DNA from: Gorillibacterium timonense
Lineage (GTDB): Bacteria > Bacillota > Bacilli > Paenibacillales > NBRC-103111
Assembly (NCBI RefSeq): GCF_001457415.1
Contig: NZ_LN881724.1
Span: 744,001-808,000, forward strand
Direction of reading: 5' to 3'
DNA length: 64,000 nt
In this document: positions 1 to 8,248 of the stretch, in pieces
How positions within the stretch are numbered: the first letter of the stretch is position 1
Layout of the letters: the number at the start of each line of letters is the position of its first letter
Position numbers and translations under genes: made by a program
Notes under the pieces: model-generated
What the model saw: only the letters and a program-made list of their open reading frames with translations
Database searches by the model: none
What the model was told of the DNA's origin: nothing

Positions 1-1
1 G

Positions 2-319
2 GAGAATGCCGTCATCCACGGGCTGGAGGAGATCGAAAAAGGCGGAGAGATCACCCTTACGGCGAAAGTGGAATCCGGTTGGCTGCATGTAGAAGTGGAA
101 GATAACGGAATCGGCTTTACTTCTGATCGCCTGCAGGATATCATGCGCGCTATGGACGAGAGCGAAGATCGGGAAGAGCATCGGATCGGGCTGCGAAATG
201 TCCACCAGCGTTTAATCCTCACCTACGGAGAAAGAAGCGGATTGACCATTGACAGCGAGCCGGGTAGGGGAACCCGCATCTATTTTTCGTTACCGATCGG
301 AGGGAAGACTCATGTATAA
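2..319 (+). CDS. Sensor histidine kinase, YesM type (3' end only)
   Basis: The gene is cut by the left edge; the reading frame is open from base 2. The visible part is the C-terminal HATPase domain: the N-box motif ENAVIHGLEE at the start, a G1-type DNGIGF motif, and a GIGLRNV-like G2 stretch (HRIGLRNVHQRL) followed by EPGRGTRIYF. This layout is that of the HisKA_7TM/YesM class of membrane kinases that phosphorylate YesN-type regulators. Its stop overlaps the start of the next gene by 8 bases, so the two are translationally coupled. The input and membrane domains are outside the window, so the ligand cannot be judged from this end alone; the downstream transporter suggests a sugar. Confidence 0.9.
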   Translation, partial: ENAVIHGLEEIEKGGEITLTAKVESGWLHVEVEDNGIGFTSDRLQDIMRAMDESEDREEHRIGLRNVHQRLILTYGERSGLTIDSEPGRGTRIYFSLPIGGKTHV

Positions 320-1889
320 AGTGTTGCTAGTGGATGATGAGCCGGCCATTCGCACGGGCCTCGTATCGCTCATCGATTGGACAGGGCTTGGCTATGAGGT
401 TGTCGATACGGCAGCCAATGGGCGGGAAGCTTTAGAGAAATTTGACGAGCTCCATCCGCAGATGATGGTGGTTGACATCCGAATGCCGGGAATGGATGGC
501 TTGCAGCTCATTCAAGAAATCAAGAAACGGAACAGCAATTGCCATTTTCTTATTCTCAGCGGATATTCGGATTTTAATTATGCTAGAGGGGCAATCGGCC
601 TTGGTGTGGACGGATATATCTTGAAGCCAGTGGATGAAGATGAAATGTCGGAGGAATTGAAAAGGATCAGCGGGATCATGCAGCGGGAATCCGAAATGGA
701 GAAGAGACGGAAGGATAGCGAAGACGTCTACCGAGAACGGATGCTGCTCACTTTGATCCATGAGAAGGGCGAACCGAATTACGGGCCGGAGATCAATGAG
801 CTCTTCGGTACAACCCATCAGGGTTACCAAATTATTTTGCTTGAACTGGAGCTTCAAAAAGATAACATCTCCGGATCGCGGGCTGCCCTTCGCCGTTCGA
901 TCGAGGACATGCTGCAAGCGCGGAAAGCGGGCTTCACTTTTCTCCTGGATAGCCGGATGGGCATCTTGCTTCGAGAAGGATTGGCAAATGGGCGGGCCCT
1001 GATCGATTTTTACCGCCAACTGCGGGCGATTGCGGAGAATGGAACTCGCTTCTTCGCGGCCGGAGGGGCTTCTGTACCCGACATTCGCCGCATCCATGAC
1101 TCCTATGAGGAAGCGGCTCATGTGCTGCAGAACCGCTTTTTGCTCGAAGGGGAGACCATTCATCTGTATTCGTCCCTTCAGGAGCTCTCTTCTCACGCGG
1201 AAGAACCATTGACGGAGTCGGCCCTGCAGCAAATGGCGGATAAGCTCTTGTTCGCCCTTGAGCTGGGACAGCCGGACAAGGTGCAGCATACAGTCAAGGA
1301 AGCCGGTCAAAAAATCCGCTCCGTCGAAAGCTCGGCCATGACCATCAAAACGAGTATGACCCAAGTGCTCACGCTTGCTCTCAACAAGCTGGCAGCGCTT
1401 AATCCGGCGTATGCCGCTCCGGTGAAGGAGAGCATGAATCATATCCCGGTTTTGTTTACCCAGAGTACGTATCACGATTTGATTCAGGAAGCGGCCGAGC
1501 TTACGGTCCAATTGGCTAACCGGATCGGCAATATGAGCAGCGCCCCCATCATTAAGCAGATTACGGCATTTATCGAGCTGCATTATGGAGAAAACCTGAA
1601 GCTGGAGACACTGGCTGAGCTGCATAACTACAACAGTGGGTACCTCGGAAAGCTCTTTAAGAGCGAGACCGGTGAAAGCTTTAACACCTATCTGGATAGG
1701 GTCCGTATCCGCCATGCCATCGAATTGCTGGGAAGCGGGCTCAAGGTCCATCAGGTGGCCCGATTGGTTGGGTATGCCAACGTCGATTACTTTCACAGCA
1801 AGTTCAAAAAGTATGTAGGGGAGTCTCCCTCGACCTTCAAAGGCAAATCTGTGAAGCTGCTTCGAGAAGACCCGAACGATGAATCGTAA
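312..1889 (+). CDS. Response regulator, YesN/AraC type
   Basis: 525-residue regulator. Residues 1-120 form a receiver domain with acidic pocket D8/D9, phospho-acceptor D55 in VVDIRMPGMDG and conserved K105 in ILKPVDE. The last ~105 residues form an AraC/XylS double helix-turn-helix (LETLAELHNYNSGYLGKLF and VHQVARLVGYANVDYFHSKF). The long middle region is typical of YesN regulators. I chose the ATG at 312, which overlaps the kinase stop and begins MYKVLLVDDEP as in the family; an upstream in-frame codon at 249 lies inside the kinase gene. It probably activates the permease/binding-protein operon that follows. A terminator at 1902-1927 separates the two units. Confidence 0.95.
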   Translation: MYKVLLVDDEPAIRTGLVSLIDWTGLGYEVVDTAANGREALEKFDELHPQMMVVDIRMPGMDGLQLIQEIKKRNSNCHFLILSGYSDFNYARGAIGLGVDGYILKPVDEDEMSEELKRISGIMQRESEMEKRRKDSEDVYRERMLLTLIHEKGEPNYGPEINELFGTTHQGYQIILLELELQKDNISGSRAALRRSIEDMLQARKAGFTFLLDSRMGILLREGLANGRALIDFYRQLRAIAENGTRFFAAGGASVPDIRRIHDSYEEAAHVLQNRFLLEGETIHLYSSLQELSSHAEEPLTESALQQMADKLLFALELGQPDKVQHTVKEAGQKIRSVESSAMTIKTSMTQVLTLALNKLAALNPAYAAPVKESMNHIPVLFTQSTYHDLIQEAAELTVQLANRIGNMSSAPIIKQITAFIELHYGENLKLETLAELHNYNSGYLGKLFKSETGESFNTYLDRVRIRHAIELLGSGLKVHQVARLVGYANVDYFHSKFKKYVGESPSTFKGKSVKLLREDPNDES

Positions 1890-1901
1890 GTCTTCGATCG
1901 A

Positions 1902-1927
1902 ATCCGCCTGATCCGGCGGATTTTTTT
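1902..1927 (+). terminator. Intrinsic terminator after the two-component pair
   Basis: 7-bp stem ATCCGCC/GGCGGAT with a 6-base loop, followed by seven T. It lies 13 bases after the regulator stop. Confidence 0.85.
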
Positions 1928-1947
1928 ATTCAGCATGAAATAATTTA

Positions 1948-1961
1948 TGAAAGCGCTTATT
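1948..1961 (+). promoter_or_regulatory. Candidate CcpA catabolite-repression (cre) box
   Basis: TGAAAGCGCTTATT matches the cre consensus TGWAARCGYTWNCW at 13 of 14 positions. It lies about 100 bases ahead of the permease gene of a sugar-uptake operon, where carbon-catabolite control is expected. An 11-bp perfect palindrome (TTCACAGTGAA, 1972-1982) follows and could be part of a second operator. No clear -35/-10 pair is visible. Binding is inferred. Confidence 0.6.
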
Positions 1962-2051
1962 TTTATATGATTTCACAGTGAATTTTAGTGGTTTTTCCGA
2001 TAACCCGATTTCGGTAAGATGGAACCAAGAGAGAAGAGAAGGGGGATACCC

Positions 2052-3014
2052 ATGAAACCGCTGTCAGCAGGAGGCTCCCTGCCGGAAGTAAAGACCCGAA
2101 CAAGCTTTGGGTTCTGGAAGAAGATGGTCCAACAACGTTATTTGTATTTCATGTCCGTACCTTTTGTTATCTGGCTGATCGTATTCAGCTACGTTCCGAT
2201 TTGGGGCTGGCTGATGGCCTTCCAAAAATATAAGCCGGGCAAGTCCATTCTCGATCAGAAGTGGGTAGGGTTGGACAACTTCCGCGCCTTATTTTCGGAT
2301 GATACCTTCTACCTTGTTCTAAGAAATACATTGGCCATGAGCGTCATGGGGCTGATCGTCGGGTTTACGGTTCCGGTCATCTTCGCCCTCTTGATGAATG
2401 AGCTTCGCGGACAACTGTTTAAACGGACCGTCCAAACGATTTCTTATCTGCCTCACTTTGTATCCTGGGTCGTCGTCGCAGGTCTTGTTACGAAAATGCT
2501 TTCAACAGACGGAGGCGCGTTGAACGAGCTTCTCATGTGGCTCGGTATCATCAGCGAACCGATTCAGTTTATGGCCAAAGGTTCCTGGTTCTGGGGAATT
2601 GTAACCGCAGCCGATATGTGGAAGGAAACCGGTTGGAACTCGATCATCTTCCTAGCCGCGATGGCCGGTATCGATCAGGAAATCTATGAAGCCGCCACCG
2701 TAGATGGCGCTGGACGCATACGGCGCATGTGGCACATCACTCTCCCGGGAATTCGCCCGACGATCATGGTTATGCTCATCCTGTCGATCGGGAATTTGAT
2801 CAGCATCGGCTTTGAAAAGCAGTTCCTGCTGCAAAACCCGCTTGTTACGGATTACTCCCGCGTCCTCGATCTCTATGCTCTGGAATATGGGATCGGCATG
2901 ACACGCTACTCTTTCGGTACCGCTATCGGGATATTCAACTCGGTCGTCGGCATCATCCTGGTGCTTTCGGCTAACGGAATCTACAAGCGCGTAACCAAAG
3001 AGAGCATTATCTAA
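2052..3014 (+). CDS. Sugar ABC transporter permease, LplB/MalF type
   Basis: 320-residue inner-membrane permease with six predicted membrane segments, starting with LYFMSVPFVIWLIVFSYVPI. The cytoplasmic EAA loop is present (EIYEAATVDGAGRIRRMWHI, then LPGI), which contacts an ATPase of the MsmX/MalK class; no ATPase gene is in this operon, as is usual for YtcQ/LplABC systems that share one. I chose the ATG at 2052 because AAGGGGG stands 8 bases ahead; an in-frame ATG at 2019 has no such site. It works with the next permease and the lipoprotein at 4052. Substrate is probably an oligosaccharide, given the co-located GH42 enzyme. Confidence 0.93.
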   Translation: MKPLSAGGSLPEVKTRTSFGFWKKMVQQRYLYFMSVPFVIWLIVFSYVPIWGWLMAFQKYKPGKSILDQKWVGLDNFRALFSDDTFYLVLRNTLAMSVMGLIVGFTVPVIFALLMNELRGQLFKRTVQTISYLPHFVSWVVVAGLVTKMLSTDGGALNELLMWLGIISEPIQFMAKGSWFWGIVTAADMWKETGWNSIIFLAAMAGIDQEIYEAATVDGAGRIRRMWHITLPGIRPTIMVMLILSIGNLISIGFEKQFLLQNPLVTDYSRVLDLYALEYGIGMTRYSFGTAIGIFNSVVGIILVLSANGIYKRVTKESII

Positions 3015-3029
3015 AGGGGGGGAATCACC

Positions 3030-3926
3030 ATGCAGTCGGCAGTCGGCAGAAGCCGTACGGAACACTTATTCGATATCTTCTTGTACATCGTTATGATTCT
3101 GGTCTGTATCGTCACGCTCTATCCTTTTCTGAACGTGCTGGCGATCTCACTTAATGACTCCACGGATACGGTTCGAGGCGGCATTACCATCTGGCCGCGG
3201 CAATTCACCTGGTCCAACTACGAAACCATACTCCGTTATCCTACGTTGTTGATCGGGTTCCGGAACTCCGTGCTCCGGACAATTATTGGTTCCATCTGCG
3301 GAGTGCTCAGCGCTTCGATGGTCGCTTATGTGATGAGCCGGACTGACTTCCAAGCACGCAAGCTGTTTTCCACCATGTTCGCTTTGACCATGTACTTCTC
3401 CGGTGGCCTTATTCCAGGCTACATGCTGATTCGCAACCTGCATATGGTCGGAACGTTCTGGGTCTACATCATTCCGGGAATCCTGAGCGTGTGGAATATG
3501 TTCATCATCCGCTCGTTCATCAACGGACTTCCCTTTGCCTTGCAAGAATCTGCCAAAATCGACGGAGCGAACGATTTCAAAATCTTCTATCGCATCGTGC
3601 TTCCGCTCTGCTTGCCGGTTCTTGCGACCATCGCCTTGTTCGTTGCGGTTGGTCACTGGAATGCATGGTTTGATACCTATCTGTACAACAGCTCCAAAGA
3701 GCAGCTCACGACCCTTCAGTACGAGTTGATGAAGGTACTGCAAAGCACGCAGACCGGGAACGAGCAGATGCACAATCCGAATGCGGCTCAGAGCATGGCA
3801 AGAGTATCGCCGGAATCCATTAAGATGGCGATCACGATCGTATGTACCGTGCCGATCCTTGTAGTCTATCCGTTCATGCAAAAGTATTTCGTCAAAGGCA
3901 TGACGCTCGGCGCTGTCAAGAGCTAA
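3030..3926 (+). CDS. Sugar ABC transporter permease, YtcP/MalG type
   Basis: 298-residue permease, second half of the heterodimeric channel. About six membrane segments; the EAA loop reads ALQESAKIDGANDFKIFYRI followed by VLPLCLP. Strong Shine-Dalgarno AAAGGGGGG ahead of the ATG, 15 bases after the previous stop, so it is in the same operon. The YtcP-like signature NDSTDTVRGGITIWPRQFTWSNY near the N-terminus is typical of partners of LplB-type permeases in Paenibacillus. The intergenic 3927-4051 that follows holds an AGGG ribosome site for the binding protein but no clear terminator. Confidence 0.93.
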   Translation: MQSAVGRSRTEHLFDIFLYIVMILVCIVTLYPFLNVLAISLNDSTDTVRGGITIWPRQFTWSNYETILRYPTLLIGFRNSVLRTIIGSICGVLSASMVAYVMSRTDFQARKLFSTMFALTMYFSGGLIPGYMLIRNLHMVGTFWVYIIPGILSVWNMFIIRSFINGLPFALQESAKIDGANDFKIFYRIVLPLCLPVLATIALFVAVGHWNAWFDTYLYNSSKEQLTTLQYELMKVLQSTQTGNEQMHNPNAAQSMARVSPESIKMAITIVCTVPILVVYPFMQKYFVKGMTLGAVKS

Positions 3927-4051
3927 ATGCCGAGTTCGGCACCCGCGGGGTCTGTGAGATTCGGACTCCGCGGAATCATCCAAGGTGTTTCCAGGGAAAC
4001 CTGTGTGATACACATCCATTATGAGGGATAAAAAAAGGGAGGCATTGCAAA

Positions 4052-5764
4052 ATGAAAGGAACAGCAGCGAAACTCACAAGCGTTTTGCTCGTCGGTTCAC
4101 TGGCATTAACCGCCTGCAGCAGCAAATCCGGCAATGAAGCTTCTACTTCTCCGGAAGCATCTTCATCTGGCTCTCCAGTGGCCAGCGCTACAGCGGAAGC
4201 TCCTAAAGCGCTTAATGCAACCGTTTACAGCTCGGATCCGAACGCATCCTGGAATAACATGCAAGATCGAGTTGGGAAGGTACTCACCGAGAAAACCGGT
4301 GTTACCCTGAAGATGGAATTCCCGGTTGGCGGCGCGGCAACCGACCAAAAGATCGCACTTATGATTTCCGGCGGTGAATATCCGGACATGATTCTGCCAA
4401 AAGGCGACGCTGCCAAGCTGGTTGATGCTGGCGCCCTGATCGACCTGCGTCCCCTGATCGAGAAATATGCCCCTAACATCAAGAAAGTTTACGGTGAATA
4501 CCTGAACCGCTTGAAATGGAGTAAGGATGACGATGCCATCTACATCCTGCCGACGGCCGGTGTTAACCAGAAATATTTTGATGCCGGTGGCGGCTTCCAG
4601 CTTCAGCACCGCGTTCTGAAGGAACTTGGCTATCCGCAAATGAAGACGGTTCAAGATTATGAAAACGCCATCAAGACATATATTGCCAAACATCCGACTA
4701 CAGACGGCAAACCGACCATTGGCATGTCGCTGAACGCTGGTGAATGGCAGATCTTGATCTCCACCACGAACCCGGCCTTCTACACGACGGGCGGCTCCGA
4801 CAACGGGGAGTTCTATATCGATGACAATACCTATGAAGCTACCTACCACTACATGCGTCCGGAAGAAAAGGAATACTTCCGCTGGCTGAACCACATGAAC
4901 GACATCGGCCTCCTTGACAAGGAAAGCTTTGTTCAAAAGTATGACCAATACAAGGCGAAGGTTGCTACCGGCCGTGTACTGGGCATCATCGACCAACAAT
5001 GGGACTACCAAGATGCAGAGAAAGCTCTGAGGACCGAAGGAAAGTATGATCAAACCTATGCCCGCTTCCCGGTTACCATGAGCGCAGACATCAAGCAGAA
5101 GGAGTTCCAAGATACCGGTTATGTAGCAGGTACCGGGATCGGCATTACCGTCAGCGGAGAAAAGAACGCCGTCCAACTGATCAAGTTCCTGGACTATCTC
5201 GCTTCCGACGAAGGTCAAGTTCTGAAGAACTGGGGCGTTGAAAACGTAGACTACAAAGTCGATAACGGCAAGCGCGTCATTCTGGACGACATCCAAAACC
5301 GCCGCATCAATGACAATGTGAACTATACCAAAGAAAGTGGTGTAGGTAACTACAACTTCGCTCCTTGGTACGGCGACGGTGTAAACGACCCGAGTGGCAA
5401 TCCGTATACCTTGAACTTCAAGAGCCAAATCATTGCTACCTACACCGATGCCGAGAAAGAAACGCTGAAAGCGTATAACGCCGAAACGTATCTTGATCTG
5501 TGGCCGAAACCGGAAGAATTCCCGGTTAAAGCTTGGGGCGCGGCTTGGAACATCCCGGTTGAAACTGGCTCCGACCTGCAAATTCTCCAAAAGAAAATGG
5601 AAGATATCATGAAGAAGCGCGTTCCGCAAGCGATCCTTGCGAAGCCGGCTGACTTCGACAAGGTTTGGGATGAATTCATGCAGGACATCGACAAAGCCGG
5701 CGTCAAGAAAATGAATGAACTGTACACTGAGCTTGTCAAAGCAAGAGTTGATCTCTGGAAATAA
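4052..5764 (+). CDS. Extracellular sugar-binding lipoprotein (LipO/YtcQ type)
   Basis: 570-residue substrate-binding protein. The N-terminus is a lipoprotein signal: KLTSVLLVGSLALTAC with lipobox LTAC and the cysteine at residue 23, followed by a Ser/Ala/Glu-rich linker to about residue 50. The remainder has the type 1/LipO features of large Paenibacillus binding proteins (TGVTLKMEFPVGG, MISGGEYPDMILPKGDAAKLVDAGALIDL, WDEFMQDIDKAGVKKMNELY at the end). It captures sugar outside the membrane and delivers it to the two permeases upstream. A terminator follows at 5778, so the GH42 gene may be transcribed partly on its own. Confidence 0.95.
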   Translation: MKGTAAKLTSVLLVGSLALTACSSKSGNEASTSPEASSSGSPVASATAEAPKALNATVYSSDPNASWNNMQDRVGKVLTEKTGVTLKMEFPVGGAATDQKIALMISGGEYPDMILPKGDAAKLVDAGALIDLRPLIEKYAPNIKKVYGEYLNRLKWSKDDDAIYILPTAGVNQKYFDAGGGFQLQHRVLKELGYPQMKTVQDYENAIKTYIAKHPTTDGKPTIGMSLNAGEWQILISTTNPAFYTTGGSDNGEFYIDDNTYEATYHYMRPEEKEYFRWLNHMNDIGLLDKESFVQKYDQYKAKVATGRVLGIIDQQWDYQDAEKALRTEGKYDQTYARFPVTMSADIKQKEFQDTGYVAGTGIGITVSGEKNAVQLIKFLDYLASDEGQVLKNWGVENVDYKVDNGKRVILDDIQNRRINDNVNYTKESGVGNYNFAPWYGDGVNDPSGNPYTLNFKSQIIATYTDAEKETLKAYNAETYLDLWPKPEEFPVKAWGAAWNIPVETGSDLQILQKKMEDIMKKRVPQAILAKPADFDKVWDEFMQDIDKAGVKKMNELYTELVKARVDLWK

Positions 5765-5777
5765 TTGAAGTATCGCA

Positions 5778-5807
5778 CAAGGAGGCCTGCTTCAGGCCTC
5801 CTTGTTT
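5778..5807 (+). terminator. Intrinsic terminator after the binding protein
   Basis: Perfect 12-bp stem CAAGGAGGCCTG/CAGGCCTCCTTG with a 3-base loop and a short TTTGT tail. The short T-run suggests partial readthrough into the GH42 gene. Confidence 0.8.
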
Positions 5808-5868
5808 GTCATACAGGGGTCTTTAGTAAACGATGATTAGAATCCTATCATTCGAGGTGAACATAGCC

Positions 5869-7896
5869 ATGATACACGAGAAGCTTCCCAAGATCTGGTT
5901 CGGAGGGGATTACAACCCCGAGCAGTGGGATGAAGCGAAGATGGAAGAAGACCTGCGCATGTTCAAGCTGGCGAATATTGACGTGGCTACCGTCAATGTC
6001 TTTTCTTGGGCTCGCATTCAGCCCGACGAAGACACCTACCGGTTCGAGTGGCTGGATAAAATTTTGGACCGATTGGCGGAAGAAGGAATCAAGGTATGTC
6101 TCGCCACCAGCACCGGAGCTCATCCGGCCTGGATGGCCAAGCGTTATCCTGACATCCGGCGCGTCGATCACAACGGCTTGAAGCGGCAATTTGGCGGACG
6201 GCATAACTCCTGCCCGCACAGCCCGACTTACCGCATGTATTCGGAGAGACTGGCCGCCAAGCTGGCGGAGCGCTACAAGGATCATCCGGCACTCGTCGCT
6301 TGGCATATCGCCAACGAATACGGCGGCTATTGCTATTGCGACAACTGCGCGGAGGCCTTTCGCGATTGGCTTAAGAAGCGCTACGGCTCGCTGGATGCTT
6401 TGAATCAAGCGTGGTATACCGCATTCTGGGGCCATACGTTCTACGAATGGGATGAAATCGTTCCTCCCAGCGGCATGAGCGAGGAATGGGGCGGGGGACG
6501 GTCGAATTTCCAAAGCATCTCGCTCGATTACCGGCGCTTCCAATCCGAATCTCTCCTTGACTGCTATCGTCTGGAATACGAGGCCATAAAAAAGCAATCG
6601 GATGTTCCGATCACGACGAATCTGATGGGAACCTATCCGGAGCTTGACTATTTCACTTGGGCCAAGCATATGGATGTGGTTTCTTGGGACAGCTATCCGT
6701 CTCTCGATACCCCGGTCAGCGTGACCGCGATGACCCACGATTTGATGAGAGGGCTCAAGGGCGGTCAACCGTTCATGCTGATGGAGCAGACGCCGAGCCA
6801 GCAGAATTGGCAGGCTTACAATTCCTTGAAGCGGCCGGGCGTTATGCGCTTATGGAGCTATCAAGCGGTTGCTCACGGTGCGGATACGGTCATGTTCTTC
6901 CAACTGCGGCGCTCTATCGGCGCATGCGAGAAATACCATGGTGCCGTCATTGAGCACGCCGGACATGAGCATACCCGGGTCTTTCGCGAATGCACGGAGC
7001 TTGGAGCGGAGCTTGTCTCGCTCCAAGACAAGCTGATTGATTCCCGCTTGAACTCCAAAGCCGCCATTCTCTTCGATTGGGATAATCGCTGGGCGGTCGA
7101 GCTCTCCAGCGGGCCAACCGTCGCTTTGAAATACGTCGATCAAGTCCATACCTATTACAAGGCTCTGTACGATAACAACATCCAGACGGATATGATCGGC
7201 CTCGAAGAGGATTTTGACCGCTACGAGCTGATCATCGCTCCGGTTCTTTACATGATCAAGCCGGGAGTAGCAGAGAAAATCGATGCGTTTGTGAAGCGGG
7301 GCGGAACCTTCATCACGACCTTCTTCAGCGGCATTGTCAACGAGACTGATATCGTTACGGTTGGCGGATATCCCGGCAAGCTTCGTCCGATTCTCGGAAT
7401 TTGGGCGGAGGAAATCGATGCGCTATTCCCAGATGCGAGCAATCGGATCGTCATGAAAAAGCCGTATGGCAGTCTGTCGGGCGACTATTCCTGCAACCTG
7501 CTCTGCGATCTGATCCACTCTGAAGGCGCCGAAGTCCTGGCGGAATACGGAAGCGACTTTTACAAGGGGATGCCGGTCGTCACTCGAAACCAGTACGGGG
7601 AAGGAGAAGCTTGGTATATCGCTTCGAATCCGGAGCCCGCATTCCTCACAGGACTGCTTGCGGAGATTTGCAGGGAGAAGGGCATTCAGCCGTTGCTGGA
7701 AACTCCGGAGGGAGTGGAGGTCACCGAGCGGAGCAAGGATGGCAAGAGCTTTACGTTCCTTCTTAACCACAACGCAGAGGAAGCGCAGGTTGAACTTCCC
7801 GCTACCTATGCAGGGGCGACCGACTTGTTGACCGGACGCAGCATGGCCGGGACGACATTCATCCCAGGCAGAGGCGTTTTTATCCTCGAAAAGTAA
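5869..7896 (+). CDS. Beta-galactosidase, GH42 family
   Basis: 675-residue cytoplasmic enzyme that cleaves terminal beta-galactosides. It begins IWFGGDYNPEQW, the GH42 signature. E150 in HIANEYGG is the expected acid/base and E306 in MLMEQTPSQQNW the expected nucleophile. C115, C155, C157 and C160 (HNSC and CYCDNC) match the GH42 zinc cluster. A trimerisation domain (RYELIIAPVLYMIKPGV onward) and a small C-terminal beta domain follow. I chose ATG 5869 because GAGGTGA lies 9 bases ahead; an in-frame ATG at 5833 has a weak site and the shorter form matches the family start. It is the catabolic enzyme of the upstream uptake operon. No signal peptide. Confidence 0.95.
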   Translation: MIHEKLPKIWFGGDYNPEQWDEAKMEEDLRMFKLANIDVATVNVFSWARIQPDEDTYRFEWLDKILDRLAEEGIKVCLATSTGAHPAWMAKRYPDIRRVDHNGLKRQFGGRHNSCPHSPTYRMYSERLAAKLAERYKDHPALVAWHIANEYGGYCYCDNCAEAFRDWLKKRYGSLDALNQAWYTAFWGHTFYEWDEIVPPSGMSEEWGGGRSNFQSISLDYRRFQSESLLDCYRLEYEAIKKQSDVPITTNLMGTYPELDYFTWAKHMDVVSWDSYPSLDTPVSVTAMTHDLMRGLKGGQPFMLMEQTPSQQNWQAYNSLKRPGVMRLWSYQAVAHGADTVMFFQLRRSIGACEKYHGAVIEHAGHEHTRVFRECTELGAELVSLQDKLIDSRLNSKAAILFDWDNRWAVELSSGPTVALKYVDQVHTYYKALYDNNIQTDMIGLEEDFDRYELIIAPVLYMIKPGVAEKIDAFVKRGGTFITTFFSGIVNETDIVTVGGYPGKLRPILGIWAEEIDALFPDASNRIVMKKPYGSLSGDYSCNLLCDLIHSEGAEVLAEYGSDFYKGMPVVTRNQYGEGEAWYIASNPEPAFLTGLLAEICREKGIQPLLETPEGVEVTERSKDGKSFTFLLNHNAEEAQVELPATYAGATDLLTGRSMAGTTFIPGRGVFILEK

Positions 7897-7944
7897 TTGA
7901 GAGTTAGCGAGCTCCGATCTAGACGGGGCTCTATTCCCTGCCCC

Positions 7945-7974
7945 TTGCGCTTTCGGGTACCTATCTGATAAAAT
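7945..7974 (+). promoter_or_regulatory. Candidate promoter for the 47-codon ORF
   Basis: TTGCGC (7945-7950), 18 bases, TAAAAT (7969-7974). It lies 34 bases ahead of a strong ribosome site. Confidence 0.4.
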
Positions 7975-8007
7975 AAATCTAATTATGACAAGGAGGTGAA
8001 GCGGGAG

Positions 8008-8151
8008 ATGAATCTCGAACAGGTGAACAACACTGTAAGCCGGCTGCCGATTGCTACAGCTGGCATCGTTCATGCGGAATACGGATACGGGAGAGGTCTG
8101 TCCATTTTACCCTATACGTATCACCCATTCGAGAAGAATCTCCTGCCGTAG
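8008..8151 (+). CDS. Small hypothetical protein, 47 aa
   Basis: ATG at 8008 follows AGGAGGTGA at a normal distance, one of the strongest ribosome sites in the window. The product starts MNLEQVNNTVSRLPIATAGI and ends PYTYHPFEKNLLP. It has its own candidate promoter and is followed within 20 bases by a good terminator, so the unit looks monocistronic. No membrane segment, signal peptide or known motif; Tyr and Gly are frequent in the middle (EYGYGRG). I do not recognise the family. It could be a small regulatory or spore-associated protein or a leader of the ABC-F gene; the sequence does not decide. Confidence 0.5.
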   Translation: MNLEQVNNTVSRLPIATAGIVHAEYGYGRGLSILPYTYHPFEKNLLP

Positions 8152-8169
8152 CCTCATCGGAAGCGATGA

Positions 8170-8204
8170 AGGGCCGTAGGGATATTCCCTGCGGCTCTTT
8201 TTTT
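8170..8204 (+). terminator. Intrinsic terminator ahead of the ABC-F gene
   Basis: 13-bp stem AGGGCCGTAGGGA/TCCCTGCGGCTCT with two G-T pairs, loop TAT, then eight T with one C. It ends 44 bases before the ABC-F start. ABC-F genes of antibiotic-resistance type are often controlled by leader attenuation with a short leader peptide, so this hairpin may be an attenuator rather than the end of an independent gene. Confidence 0.85.
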
Positions 8205-8248
8205 GATTCACGAAGGCTCGAACCGGAGAATCCCAAGGAGGATTATCC

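Noticed and set aside
432..1796. 454-codon minus-strand open frame
   Set aside because: Antisense to the YesN-type regulator.
4163..5629. 488-codon minus-strand open frame
   Set aside because: Antisense to the binding lipoprotein, no ribosome site or family motif.
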